A stretch of 64,000 nt of DNA from Xestospongia muta (Eukaryota; Porifera; Demospongiae; Haplosclerida; Petrosiidae), in NCBI GenBank assembly GCA_963693285.1, contig OY848918.1:1161001-1225000 (forward strand). Reading direction: 5' to 3'. This document shows, piece by piece, positions 25,521 to 37,536 of this stretch (within the stretch, counting starts at the first letter, position 1; each line of letters opens with the position of its first letter). Both the position numbers and the translations under genes were made by a program. The notes beneath the pieces are model-generated. The model saw nothing but the letters and a program-made list of their open reading frames with translations, made no database searches and was not told the DNA's origin.

Positions 25521-26640
25521 TATAGTGGGTGTAATTGGGACAGTACTAACAATAGTACTTTGTTTAGGTAGAAGGAGTTGGAATGTAGATTCTTTGAAAT
25601 AGATGATGGTTCATTAATAATGGCCAGTTGAATGGATTCACTTAAGGTGAATTCTCAAATAATAATACTTGCTCATCTTTCTCAGAAATAGTTGAAAGTT
25701 GACAAACAATTGATGATACCATTAAAGTAGTCTTCAGGTATAAGTGTGTGTATGTGTGTGTTAGTGTGAGTTATAATTTCATATTTCATAATATTAATAT
25801 AAAATACCTGATTAGGACCTTCTGTTTCATCAACATTATAAGAGTGTTCATATTCAAACTGATCTATAGTGTCATCTTCTGGTTTTAACAATGGAACCTC
25901 AGAACCTTCAGTTGGGAATGTAGCAGAATCACTATTAAGAGACTGTACTGGTTGACTTGTGATACTTTGTCTAGTAAAATAAATATATAGCCATTATAAT
26001 AATTTTAGTATTATAATACCCAACAAGAGGTTGTGTAGATATTATCTCAATTTCTTTAGTAGTCTCACTTTTAATAGAGTAATGACAATAGTTAATGTAT
26101 ATTTTACTTACTTCAACAGTGGACTCTCAGAGTTATCAGTTGGAAATGTGGCAGACTCACTTGTAGGAGACTGTACTGGTTGACTTGAGGTACTATGTCT
26201 AATAAAGATATGAGTAATACTATAAATAGTTAATATAGTGTTGTCTTATACTTACATAACATGAGGTTGTATAGTAGTGTTAGTACTATTCTCTATATCT
26301 TGAGTGTCACTAGATATGATCTTAGTATCTGCAGTCTCACTATTAACAGAAATAAATGATAACAGTTTTTACTGAGTTTCACTTATTTCAACCCTTGAGC
26401 CTCATAGTTATCTGCTGGATAAAAGGATGATGGATCACCAGTAGAAGTGACATGTTCTGGTTATATGTAGAGATATAGTCACATGTCAGCTACAGATCTG
26501 ATCTTGTAAGTAGTAGTGTTATACTATAGGAATAAATAGTTATTGTATAACACAAACACACTACTATATCAGTGAAACTTCAAAGTCATCAATAACAGCT
26601 AAATTATTAACAGGAGGGACTTTGTTGCCTGAAAAACATT
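25521..26640 (-). pseudogene. Decayed K-type cytoplasmic tail, copy of the K1 tail
   Basis: Collinear with 49540-50760: long tail exon remnant 25530-25740, acidic cassette 25800-25980 (readable as LKPEDDTIDQFEYEHSYNVD), TFPTD cassettes near 25900 and 26130, and cassette scraps to 26630. Frames are interrupted and no TM or ectodomain follows. It was duplicated together with the P3-like remnant at 24.8 kb. Confidence 0.65.
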
Positions 26641-27810
26641 ATAAAGTGTTGTTGCTATCAAGACAAAATTTATAATTGAACATTCATTATAAAAGACTAA
26701 CTCATTGTCATGTATATGTCTTCTTTAGGACTGATATAATCTCAATTATTATTAGGTAATCTATATAGATATAATCAGTAATTTACTTGATTGGTATCAC
26801 AAAACTAATATATCTTTGTTATATATAATATATAGTGACCTGATTTGATTTGCAATAAGAGACCACTTCTGGAAAAATATTTGTGACATGATTTGTCAAA
26901 AGGGATCACTGTTAAAGCATCTCAAAAACAGTTTGTATATATACATACAGTTGCTATATGTGCACAACTATTTATGATAAATGTATGCATGCATACAAAA
27001 CTGTTTTTTGAGGTGAATATATATCACATTTCACTGGGTTGATTGTGGTGTTCTTTTTGAAGTGAATGATCTATAGAAATAATAGTATCTTTAAATTATT
27101 GCATCATAATCAACTTACCATAATGATTCATTATAAATTGCTCACATTTTTTACCTATTATTCTAAATGTTAACCAAGCACACATCAAGAGATCATTAAA
27201 GTATTTATAATACCATTTACTTTGTTGTGATCTTTTAATATATTCATTGGTGAATTTCTTGAGAGTGGGATCTTTAGACACATTTAAACAACACAAGTGA
27301 CAACACACACACTAGTAATTGGTGACATTAGTTCTTTTGATTATACACAGACACCCAGTTCAGTCATAATTAAGGCTATTGTTTTTTCTTCTTTCAGTTT
27401 GTACATTGAAACCATAAATTATATCACATAACTGTGGAACATCACAAACTAGATCAAGTATGCAGTTTCCATATGATGATCTGGTTCATCTTCAATCATA
27501 CAGAATGGGATGCATAAAGTAGATGAAATATATATTTAGATTTTATATAAAAATTTAACATTAAATTTATATAGTGAGTCTAGTTGATTGAATCCTCTTG
27601 ATATGAAGTAGAATTAATAATAAGATGGGCTTCATCATTGCTTTCCATGATAATTGGGAGATGGTGAGGTTGTTGCTCTCTCCTCAGAACATGACCAATC
27701 ATCAAACATTCATACAGCATTATCATTATAATGACCAGTGTGTTCTTTATATTGGTTTAGTAAAGAAGAACTCTAATCAAAACAATTCTGTAAGCTTAAG
27801 GATTTAAACT
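26641..27810. repeat. Partner of the 8.17-9.87 kb duplicated segment (no MITE)
   Basis: Collinear with 8166-9870. It lacks the 221-bp foldback element, so it is the empty site. No coding capacity. Confidence 0.7.
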
Positions 27811-28338
27811 ATACATCAATGAAACTTATTTTTTTTTCATTTCTTGACACTGAGTCCAAGAGACATAATGCTCTGTAGTATTCACAGTAAAAACAGTGCA
27901 AAACGTGAGTAAATATAATTATTATGACTACATTTATTAATGTCATAATAATTGTAGTGTTGATAATTAATGTCAGAAATAATATAAGAAGTTTAGAATA
28001 GAGTATTTAGATCGCCATTCTTTTAACAATAATAATATTTTAATACATTAAAAACAATTAAATTAATATATGAATTAAAACACTATTCCTTAATGATGAT
28101 GGGTTTATTTTGACTATAAACAATTACATTCTGTTTATAACTTTAAAAGACATATGTAGGGTTGACATAAACAACATTTCTAATAGTAACTGCAAGCGAT
28201 TGGTAGTCTATATTTCCCTAATAGTACACATTTCCAAGTAGGGACAACTTGGTACAGAAATCAGCAATGTCATTTATTATCATTAGATAATACAATAGAT
28301 CTGATGAACAGTTAAATCATATATCATCACTTACATTA
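27811..28338. other. Intergenic
   Basis: No gene, repeat or receptor scrap recognised in this AT-rich stretch. Confidence 0.4.
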
Positions 28339-28865
28339 TCATGTAATGTTGGCTTCATCATTAATAATGAAGGTGACTCTTAAAACACAATATATGTTGG
28401 TTCTTAATATAAATGTGATATGATATTGGAGTATTTTCAGAAAAAATAATGGAAGACACAAGGTCAACCAGCCTGAGGTACTGGTAAGATTAAAAGTTAC
28501 ATGGACATTTTGTACTGGTGTGATACCTGTTAGTGAATGAATTGACAATTAAATATAGAACAATTAACCTTTAACTGTTAAAGTTGGTCCTTTAGATCCA
28601 AAATTAGGAGTTTGACCCACTACAACACATCCAATACTTATCCCATCATTAATAGGTAGTGCTCTTATAGTTAGTACTGATGACCACACATCAACTGATT
28701 TATTGTTAGTAGTTACTGATATCTTCCTGTCTTGATTACTGGGATCAGTAAATGAACTATCCTTTACTGTCCATGTCAATGCAACATCTGTTCCCTCACA
28801 GGTAAAATTCACTAGTGTATAAAGTGGAGCAGACACTGATGAGGGAGCTACTGTGATCACAGCAC
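28339..28865 (-). pseudogene. B-type Ig exon with broken FN3a
   Basis: The Ig exon (28569-28865, 297 nt) is open and typical: VNFTCEG...LTWTV...LTIRALPINDGISIGCVVV, with acceptor and donor in phase 1. The FN3a exon (about 28340-28527) begins normally (GITPVQNVHVTFN) but shifts frame in the loop that should read SENTP and lacks its second half. No usable signal peptide exon lies above 28865 (the candidate near 28930 has no ATG and an in-frame stop). Pseudogene fragment. Confidence 0.7.
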
Positions 28866-29229
28866 CTGTATGATATACCCAGAACATTAAATAACTATTG
28901 AATTATGACACTGTTTACACCACATACCAGAAGCAATTGTTATAACTCTTCAAACACAATATCACAAGATATATTAATAGGGTGAGTTCTTATTAACTGG
29001 TAATAACAGATTATGTTCAATAACACTACTCATTTCAAATACTACAGAACAAAATACTGGGTATGACAACATCCTTTCACTAGTAATGAATTATATTAAC
29101 ATTTGTTAACTAGGGACAGTAAGTACTGTAATAATAAGGTAATGAAATGTGTTTACTATTTACATAGCAGTCCATGAGAAAACTGACACACATTTATTAC
29201 TATATAGACACTACTACCAAGTAGTACTA

Positions 29230-29511
29230 AGACCTAAATGTATATACCTCATCATGACTTATATGGTAAGGTTCAGATTTCACTGGAGTGGTTATAGTAA
29301 CTGTAAAATAACATAAATTATTTGAGGTATGTATATCTTCATAACTAATAATATACTACTGTACTTTAGTAGAAATTTCAAGTGAATATGTTGATATTAA
29401 TAACTCCACATACCTTTATTAATTGTTTCTTCCTCATCATCTGTACTGTCACAGATATCATTACCAGTAGAACCACATGAACTACTACACTATATATCAT
29501 ATGGACATTTC
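29230..29511 (-). pseudogene. Orphan TM exon and tail exon of a receptor
   Basis: TM exon 29414-29511 (phase 1 to 0) encodes NVHMIYSVVVHVVLLVMISV, then MMRKKQ. A tail exon near 29250-29305 reads TITTPVKSEPYHISHDE before a GTATAT donor. The tail resembles SSDPYYISPDE at 60.05 kb, so the two share a tail family (S-x-P-Y-x-I-S-x-D-E). No ectodomain lies upstream, since G1 tail cassettes begin at 29.8 kb. Confidence 0.6.
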
Positions 29512-29819
29512 CTGGAACTACATAAATCAGGTGTGAATGAACTTCAACATCATGTGACTTCAGTACATTGTACTGATTTCGTATATGTGGAGAGAAAATT
29601 GTCAATGAATTTTATTTGAGACATAAAATATTACTTAAATCAATTTCTATTCCAAGTCAATATATTTTAAGACAATAATATTTAATAGTAAGTATGTAAG
29701 TTAAAAACTATTCAAAAAACAGTTAACTGAGAGGTTTATACAATTATAACTATATATCATATTGTGTATGAGATGAGTAATTGACAAATATGTGTAAAGG
29801 TTGTAATTCACATTTGTCT

Positions 29820-30402
29820 AAATTGCTAGTTTGTAAATTACAAGTATTAATCAGTCTATGGTCCAATTGAAAACGATACTCCACGTTAGACACATTGTTC
29901 AGAGTATAGATTCTCCTAATATGATGTGAACAGATAAATGATAGTATCTGCATCATTATACTTGTTATTAGATAATTATTTTCTCACCCTGTTCTATTTT
30001 ACTAAATTTTTGTGGAGAATTACGTTGTAACACTGTTCCTTTTACACTTGCAACTGATGATCCCAATCTGTTTATATTAATAGAACAGAACTACATGCAT
30101 AAATATAATTACTTTTCTACAAAACAACGTCTTGGGAGAATTGATCCTAAAATGATTAATAAAAAGTGGCTATATATGAATATTATACACATACCTTTTC
30201 TACTTCAGGTAGAAGTCCTTTTCCCTCTTCTTTGTCATTTTTGCTATGCAAAGAAAACAGATTCCAATTGCTTACAAGAATCGATAAGTTGTATACATAT
30301 TAATTTTACAACATAGACTCAAAAAATGAATCTACCTAGGTTTAACAGCAGTATCTTGATCTACTTCATCTTCATTGTCATCTGCTGCAATAACACTAAA
30401 GA
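29820..30402 (-). pseudogene. Extra G-type tail cassette downstream of G1
   Basis: Contains copies of all G tail exons: VIAADDNEDEVDQD (about 30343-30402), KNDKEEGKGLLPEVEK (near 30205-30250), a frameshifted GQSPRR exon near 30110-30150, an LGSSVASVKG exon near 29990-30065, and the DSEQC last exon near 29860-29915. The last exon has TAA after SEQCV and the previous exon reads through its donor to a stop. G2 uses the equivalent last exons, so these are a decayed alternative 3' end of G1. Confidence 0.6.
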
Positions 30403-30551
30403 ACAAAGCATCGAGTCTCATTTATGTGAGCAATACAAGCATTATAATACTATATACATTGTATATTAGCAACAAACATCCTGTTCTAAGTTGTGCTAGT
30501 TTGTTCTATAATTAAGTTAGAAGATCAATGGGTTAAAAGTATACGTGATTA

Positions 30552-33500
30552 TCATTTTTGTTGCGTTTGTGGAGAACCACATTGTAATCCTGCTTTCTTT
30601 ATACTTGTAAATGATAATTCCAATCTGTTTATATTAACAGTACAGAACTACATGCATAAATATAATTACTTTTTCACAATTGGAGAACCACGTCTTGGGG
30701 ATTGGCCCTACAATGATTAATAAAAAGTGGCTATATATAAATATTATACACAAACCTTTTCTAGTTGGGGAAGAAGTCCTTTTTCATCTTCTTTGTCATT
30801 TTTGCTATCCAAAGAGAACAGATTCCAATTGTTTACAAGAATCAATAAGTTGTATAATGTATACATATTAATTTTACAGCATAGACTCAAAAAATGAATC
30901 TACCTAGGTTTAACAGCAACATCTTTACTTTCTTCATCTTCATTATCATCTGCTGCAATAACACTAAGAAGTCCTTTTTCATCTTCTTTGTCATTTTTGC
31001 TATCCAAAGAAAACAGATTCCAATTGCTTACAAGAAACGATAAGTTGTATACATATTAATTTTACAACATAGACTCAAAAAATCAATCTACCTAGGTTTA
31101 ACAGCAGTATCTTGATCTACTTCATCTTCATTGTCACCTGCTGCAGTAACACTAAAGAACAAAGCATTGAGTCTCATTTATGTGAACAATACAAGCATGG
31201 TAATACTATATATACATTGTATATTAGCAACAAACATACTGCTCTAAATTGCACTAGTTTGTTTTATAATTAAATCAAAAGATCAATAGGTTAGTAGTAT
31301 ACATAGTATACGTAATTGTCAGTTTGGTTACAGTGATTCTAGCCACAAGATAATGTGTATACATTAAGTTGTGCCAAGAATCACTGAACCCTAACCAAAA
31401 TGATAATGGTATTGTCAATTTATTTAAATCTTAAGTATATAATAATTACCTTTGTTGTTGAGATAGTGTGGATTGATAGGTATCTGATGAATTCAATAAA
31501 GAATTATTTCATAATATGTTAATTCACAAACTCTTACATTTTTGTTTCCTTCTTACTAATACTATTACACAGACAGCAACAAATATTATACCACCAAATA
31601 CAACAATAATTATTAGTGGGACTACTATTGCAATAATTAGTGTATTGTCCTTAGATTTAGATTTTGAGTTGATACCTGTAATAATTAGTAAATAGTTTCA
31701 TTATTAGATTTAGTTACCAGCTATTGAAGGACTAATAGAGAGAATTGGAAACTTTGAATTCAAACTTGAAGATGAGGAAATTGTCCTATAGTTGGTACCA
31801 TTCACAGTTATTGTTGTCTGTAAGATAATCTGGTTGTAATCAAAGAATGTCTTATTATAGGAGATAAGTACAATGATGGTATATTCTCCTGGAGATATGT
31901 TAAGTAAATTGTTATTAGCAATATGAGTTGTCATGTTTTGAGGAGCAGAAGAATTGACATTATTAGTGGAGTTAGTAGCTATTATTCCACAACCCCATAC
32001 TATGGAGTGTGGAAGGAAATTACATTGATATCTGATACCATTAGTAATAGGAGTTAGGTCAACTGTTTCTATCTGAGATGTATCTATAAAATATATAGAG
32101 TATTGAGAGAATGATATATATAGGTTATACAGTAGTAACTTACTAAAATTATCAATTAATGTTATATTTGGTGATAAGTTCAAATTAGACCAGATGAAAT
32201 GAGCTGAACAGTTAAATTTATCAAGATGACACACAAGATGTACTCCTTCATTTATTGTACTACTTCCATTATTAGTTACAGTAATATTATAATCATTGTA
32301 ATTAGAGTAATCTCCACATGTTATATTAACAAATAAATGAGTAGGATATGATGGAGTACAATCAACATCAATAACCTGTATATAGAGGATAGGATCAATT
32401 TAATTAGAGTAAAGACCACTAACTTGTGCTCTAAAGATAACAACAGCATTATGTGGATTATCAGGATCAACTTCAATATGATAATATGTTAATATTACCT
32501 GTGGAACTAAGGACAGGATTAATGATATAGTATATAGTGATATTAGGTTGTAAAAACTGATTGGTTAATTTAACCAATATATTAATATGCAAGTTGCAAG
32601 AAACAAAAATTGAAAGCAAAAATAATACTGTTTTGATTACTAACATACTATTTATAGCATCTTCCTTTATCTAAGAATAAAAAATCGATCTATAAATAGT
32701 CAATTCCACATATGGAAATGTCTGTTTATTTATATATCAAATGTTTACAGTACAATGATTAGATGTTTACTTTCAGTTTGCATTAACTACATGCAACTTG
32801 CATAATTACATATTGGTCAAATTAACTAATCATTTTTTTTTAAAATATATAGTATATAGTGATATTACCTAATGAAGTATTGAAATAGTACATTGTCTCA
32901 TTTCCAGTACTAGCTCCATTAGTAGCTGATATAGTTACTGTATATATCTCATTAGATATAATGATATCACTTAGTAGATAATATATACTAGTACTAGTAG
33001 TGATGTTAGTTATGTTAAGTTCTAATATAGTAATAGTATAATAGAATATAGGACAACCAGGTAGACTTGGAGGAGGTAACCATGTCAACAGAACACCTGT
33101 ACAATTTAATGTACTAGTTATATTGACTGGATCAGGAGAACCTATAAGATACAATAGTAAAGAAATTTTGCAAGACTTATCTATTTAACTATATTACTGT
33201 TGATTGAAACTGCTAAGACTATATAGTATATATGTATAAAAACACCCAGAGGTAAAAATACTTTAACAACCAAAAAGATAAAACTGTGAACTATGAAATA
33301 GCCCTAAACAATGTCTTTGTTGAATTTCTTCATAACACACTCACTTTTCACATTCAAACTAGCGAAACAAAGGCAGAATGCTTTAATTTATTAAGCCACA
33401 CTTAATGAATATACATATATGTGTGTGTGTGTTCAATAACACTGACCTTGTACTAATAATGTGAAATTATTTGAACAGTAAAGAAACCTTCCACTACTAA

Positions 33501-33908
33501 CTGGTCTGATAAGAATTTGAACTAAACTATAATTATAAGATAATTTGACATTGTGGATAGTTAACGTGACAACACAGACATTGGAAATATTGTTTACAGG
33601 ACCCTCCTCAGGATCTAGATCCTGCTGACTGTCATGATGATACACCTCTATTTTATATTCATATGGTCCACAAGGATGTAGTCCAGTGATATTAAAAGTT
33701 AATTTGAGAGAAGCTCCTTCACAAGATGTGATATCTGGCAAATAACTGATCTTATCTGAGGAATCTGGACAAACTGAGAAGTATATAAACTTTGATTAAT
33801 ATAATTAGTATACTTTAAAATACACTTACTACTCAGACAAGGAGATAAAAGAGAGAGAAAGAGGGCGACAATAAACCACCAGTACACGGTCGAACGTAGG
33901 TTATGCAT
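30552..33908 (-). CDS. Gene G1: Ig-FN3 receptor with acidic cassette tail (615 aa, 13 exons)
   Basis: Exons: 33830-33908, 33447-33773, 32869-33141, 32424-32506, 32144-32375, 31718-32083, 31538-31675, 31450-31483, 31092-31151, 30904-30999, 30756-30804, 30670-30707, 30552-30624; 1848 nt, in frame. Signal peptide 1-26 (MHNLRSTVYWW...); Ig-like 27-135 with several Cys; FN3a 136-226 (LTWLPPPSLPG); FN3b 227-331; domain C 332-453 with CNFLPHSIVWGC; TM about 466-490 then VRRKQK; tail 500-615 of charged cassettes (AADDNEDEVDQD, KNDKEDEKG, GQSPRRGSP). Tail exons use phases 2 and 0. One tail exon (30904-30999) is a fusion of two cassettes. The tail has almost no Tyr motifs, so it is not an ITIM-like tail. 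Head-to-head with P1. Exact choice among repeated tail exons is uncertain. Confidence 0.82.
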
Positions 33909-34614
33909 ATTAATAAAGGGCTCTTCTCGACTTGGACAGACTATAGTATTTATGGCCAACAATAAAATGTCGCGATCATTGGCGCGATTTAGAAGTTAAT
34001 GAAGCAATGTCAAATATTAATAATAGCACACTTCCTGTTATTAACATGGTCTGACTAATTCTATTGAATTATTCTCATCATCTAATAACTTAACATCAGA
34101 GATATATTGGACAACAGAGGAGACAATACTAGTGACATTAAATAATCCTTGTATTAACTATTTACTACAAATATCAGCTTGGAACAATGTAGGTAAAGGA
34201 AATGTTACTACATTACCACTGATACTATATCAAGGTTAGAAAAAATAAAAAAATAAGTCCATTATTTTTTAGGCCATCCTTATATATGAGTTAACAATAA
34301 GTTAATTATGCACATTCCAGGAAGTAAAAATTAATTTTACAAAAGATATGTCACGAGATGTGATATTTGGCAAATTATTGACTGATCTGATCTGAGGGAT
34401 CTCACTGGACTAACTTAGACATGTCTAATTAAATTTTTAATAACTAGGATGCTTAAGAATACATTAATTTTAATACTTAGACAAGAAGAGTATAAAGAAG
34501 GTGAAACTAAGGCCGGAAAGCAACCAGGTATAAACAACTAGGTACTGCCCCACCTCTATTGCAGATTGTAAGAACATTTCCTGCCGGAAACTTCGTTTTA
34601 AAATATATCTCATA
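33909..34614. promoter_or_regulatory. Divergent intergenic region G1-P1 containing an FN3 exon fragment
   Basis: About 0.7 kb separates the G1 start from the former P1 start. Near 34058-34234 lies a plus-strand copy of most of a P-type FN3a exon (YSIELFSSS..., ending in CAAG|GTTAG) placed upstream of the signal peptide exon. The equivalent G2-P2 region has the same insertion (41161-41340), so it predates the tandem duplication. Shared promoter elements for the pair are likely here but none is identified. Confidence 0.55.
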
Positions 34615-37037
34615 TATCTGGTACAATATACTATGTTCTGTTTGTAGTAGTGAGCTGGACATCTACAGAAGCTGCTCTTGCAGGTACATACAATCTGATC
34701 TGTATGTATGCTAAATAATAACTGGGCCATATTTTTCTGTAGAGTTTGTTGAAAAAAAACAGTCTCTGTATATATGCTAGTCAAGGTTCTATAGCAGTGT
34801 TCAATTGTACTGGATACTCTTAAGGTTTTCACTGGTTGGTCAATAGTAAAATACCAGAACATCAAGATAACTGACATTGTGGTTTAAAAATGGTTAATAT
34901 AACAGTAGATTCTACTACTAACTTAAAGATACATCTTTTACTAGTGCCAGCTGAACTAAAGAATAATGGAGTTAACAATAATGCTTAATTTATAACATAT
35001 ACATTCTGTTTCCAGTGATGTTCATTGTATGTCTATGTTCAAGGTATGCTCACTGAATTTAATACTGAACATGTTAGATTTGATATGTCATTAATAAAAC
35101 AATCACACTGAAAAATAAATTGTTTACTTAATCTATCTGTAATCAATTTCTTTGAATATATACGATACAGGATGAGACGTTGAAAAGTTGTGAACATTGC
35201 ATTGTTGCATTAAATAACATACTAATTGACACTTGACAGTCATTGTCAAAGCTATGAAAATTCTATCTAATGCCTCATTATTTAGACACAGGAATTTTCA
35301 TAGATGCTGGGCTATGTGGCTATGTGTGAGGGCTATCACTGTGGAATGAAAAATAGGCCAGTCCTCCAACCAGACAGCTGTTTTTTAAGGAAGTCATTTG
35401 TTTAAGGATATGAGCTGTCAAATTCCATAATAATTAGTTATCAGTCAAATGTTCTCAATACTTCAATTTATTTGGTAGGGATATGTAAATGCCATGAATT
35501 GGCTAAAACAACCAATCAATTTTAATTGTGAATAATTTGCATAATTCTCCAAACTACCATAGCATGTATTTTGCTATCATAACATCTACATATTTGGTAA
35601 CTGTTTACTCTCCTATAGGTTTATTGAGTGAGGTAACTGATGTCAATTAACTCAAGTCAACAATACTAATGTACAGTTATCATATAGTTCTCCTCCTACT
35701 TTAATGGGTGTCCCTATATTAAACTATTCTATTGAATTATTCTCATCATCTAATAACTTAACATCAGAGATATATTGGACAACAGAGGAGACAATACTAG
35801 TGACATTAAATAATCCTTGTATTAACTATTCACTACAAATATCAGCTTGGAATAATGTTAGATGACAGAGTATAACACCAATGTCAACAGCAATGATCAG
35901 TGAGTGAGAGATTTAATAGATTATTATTATTATTATTTTATTAGGTACATTTCAAACACAGAGAGCTAAAATTGAATATAGTAATAATTATGTATGTATT
36001 AACTGTTATTTTGCTGAAGGTTCAACATCATCTGGTTGTCATGGTATCTTTGTTGATATCCATGAAGTGTTACATAACCAAACATTTACTATACCAAGAA
36101 GTGACATACCTCCTAATTTTGGACGTAACTGCGAGATGCTGTTATCAGGTGAATATTGTGTACTGATCTTTGATATAGATAAGAGTGGTCATATTGAAAA
36201 TAAAATAGCATTAAATCTGAGTGCTATTGTAAGCCAACAATTAGAAACTACGATAATCAAAACAACATCTCCTATTAGTAAGTAGTTATATTATCACTGT
36301 GTATGTCAATAGTATTGTTATCATATTATTGCTGAGTCATTGTTATTATTCACCAACAGAAACTAGTAAATCATCACAGTTAATAACACCTGTTGTCACT
36401 ACAACAATAGAACCTTCTGGTCAAAGCAGTACTAATGTTATATCTTATTGTTATACTTATTGTATTATTTGTTACTGGAGGAGTATTATTATTAACAAGT
36501 ATTACTGTTATATCATTAGTGGGTTGTTTAATACATACTAAGAAAAAGAACAAGAGATTAAAAATATGTAAGAACAATAACTTTACCAATGTCCATTTGG
36601 TTTGACATCACTGATTGTTAAGTATAAATTTACTTTTTGACAACCCTCCATATAAACCACACGTCTGTCATCTCCTATAATAAATCACTTGTGTTTGTAA
36701 AGTTAAACCTAATTGAATTCAATGAATAGATAGACTGGATGGTTAAGTGAGTGGACAATCTTACAGACATACAGTTAGTGTGGATTAAGTATATTTTATT
36801 CTCTATTTTAATAATCCAGCTATTTGGACAACTCATGAGTGTCAAAGACATGCAGAGTTTTTCCTAAATACATTAACAGATGGTTCACCACCTCCACTAC
36901 CTCCTAGGACTCCTCCCACACAACAGATACCAGATCCAATGTATGACAATATGGAGGAGATCCAGTTTAGAGCTACTAATAAACAGGCTCTAGTACTTCA
37001 AGAGTGTCCAGCTTATACTAAATTACCACTACAATGA
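34615..37037 (+). pseudogene. P1: dead paralogue of receptor P2
   Basis: Collinear with P2 but broken many times. The start ATG is ATA (34615-34617). The Ig exon has frameshifts and TAA for the CAA after its first Cys. The FN3a exon has a one-base loss near its start (gatgtcaattaac) and is fused near 35855 to the end of the FN3b exon, deleting about 0.5 kb. The TM exon has a 4-base gain (tcttattgttatactt). Domain C (from about 35946) and the last exon (36820-37037) remain open; the tail keeps PPPLPPRTPP, DPMYDNM and CPAYTKL. Dead as a whole gene. Confidence 0.85.
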
Positions 37038-37247
37038 ACAAAATAATATAGACATACCTATACTGTAACAACATTACATAATATACTATTGTATATAGTA
37101 TACTGTGAACTTTCTGATATCAAATACACATTGTTTTAATGATCAGCAATATTAATTGTGGTAGAGTCTATGTTGTTTGTATGGTTGGTTTAGAGTGTGG
37201 TCATATTATAGCCACATCAATTCACTTAATACCACATTAGAAATTCA

Positions 37248-37282
<35 letters not shown>

Positions 37283-37536
37283 GTAACACGATATATTAGT
37301 TAATGTACTGGAAATTATTAGCAGGTTATCATAATAAATTTTAGAGCATTGTATTAAATAATTTAAAAAGTTATGATAAAGAGAACTAAAAAAATCTAAT
37401 AACATTATCTGACTATAAAACAAATACACTGCAGCAACTTATACTACATGATCTATTTATATCAATATTAATTATATTAATTATATACATAACACTATAC
37501 TAACACTGCTATTAGGAGTCACTAGTATTAAACATT
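37038..37536. other. Spacer between P1 and G2, with (ATGT)n
   Basis: Convergent 3' ends. A TATG/ATGT microsatellite lies near 37250-37281. Nothing else recognised. Confidence 0.5.
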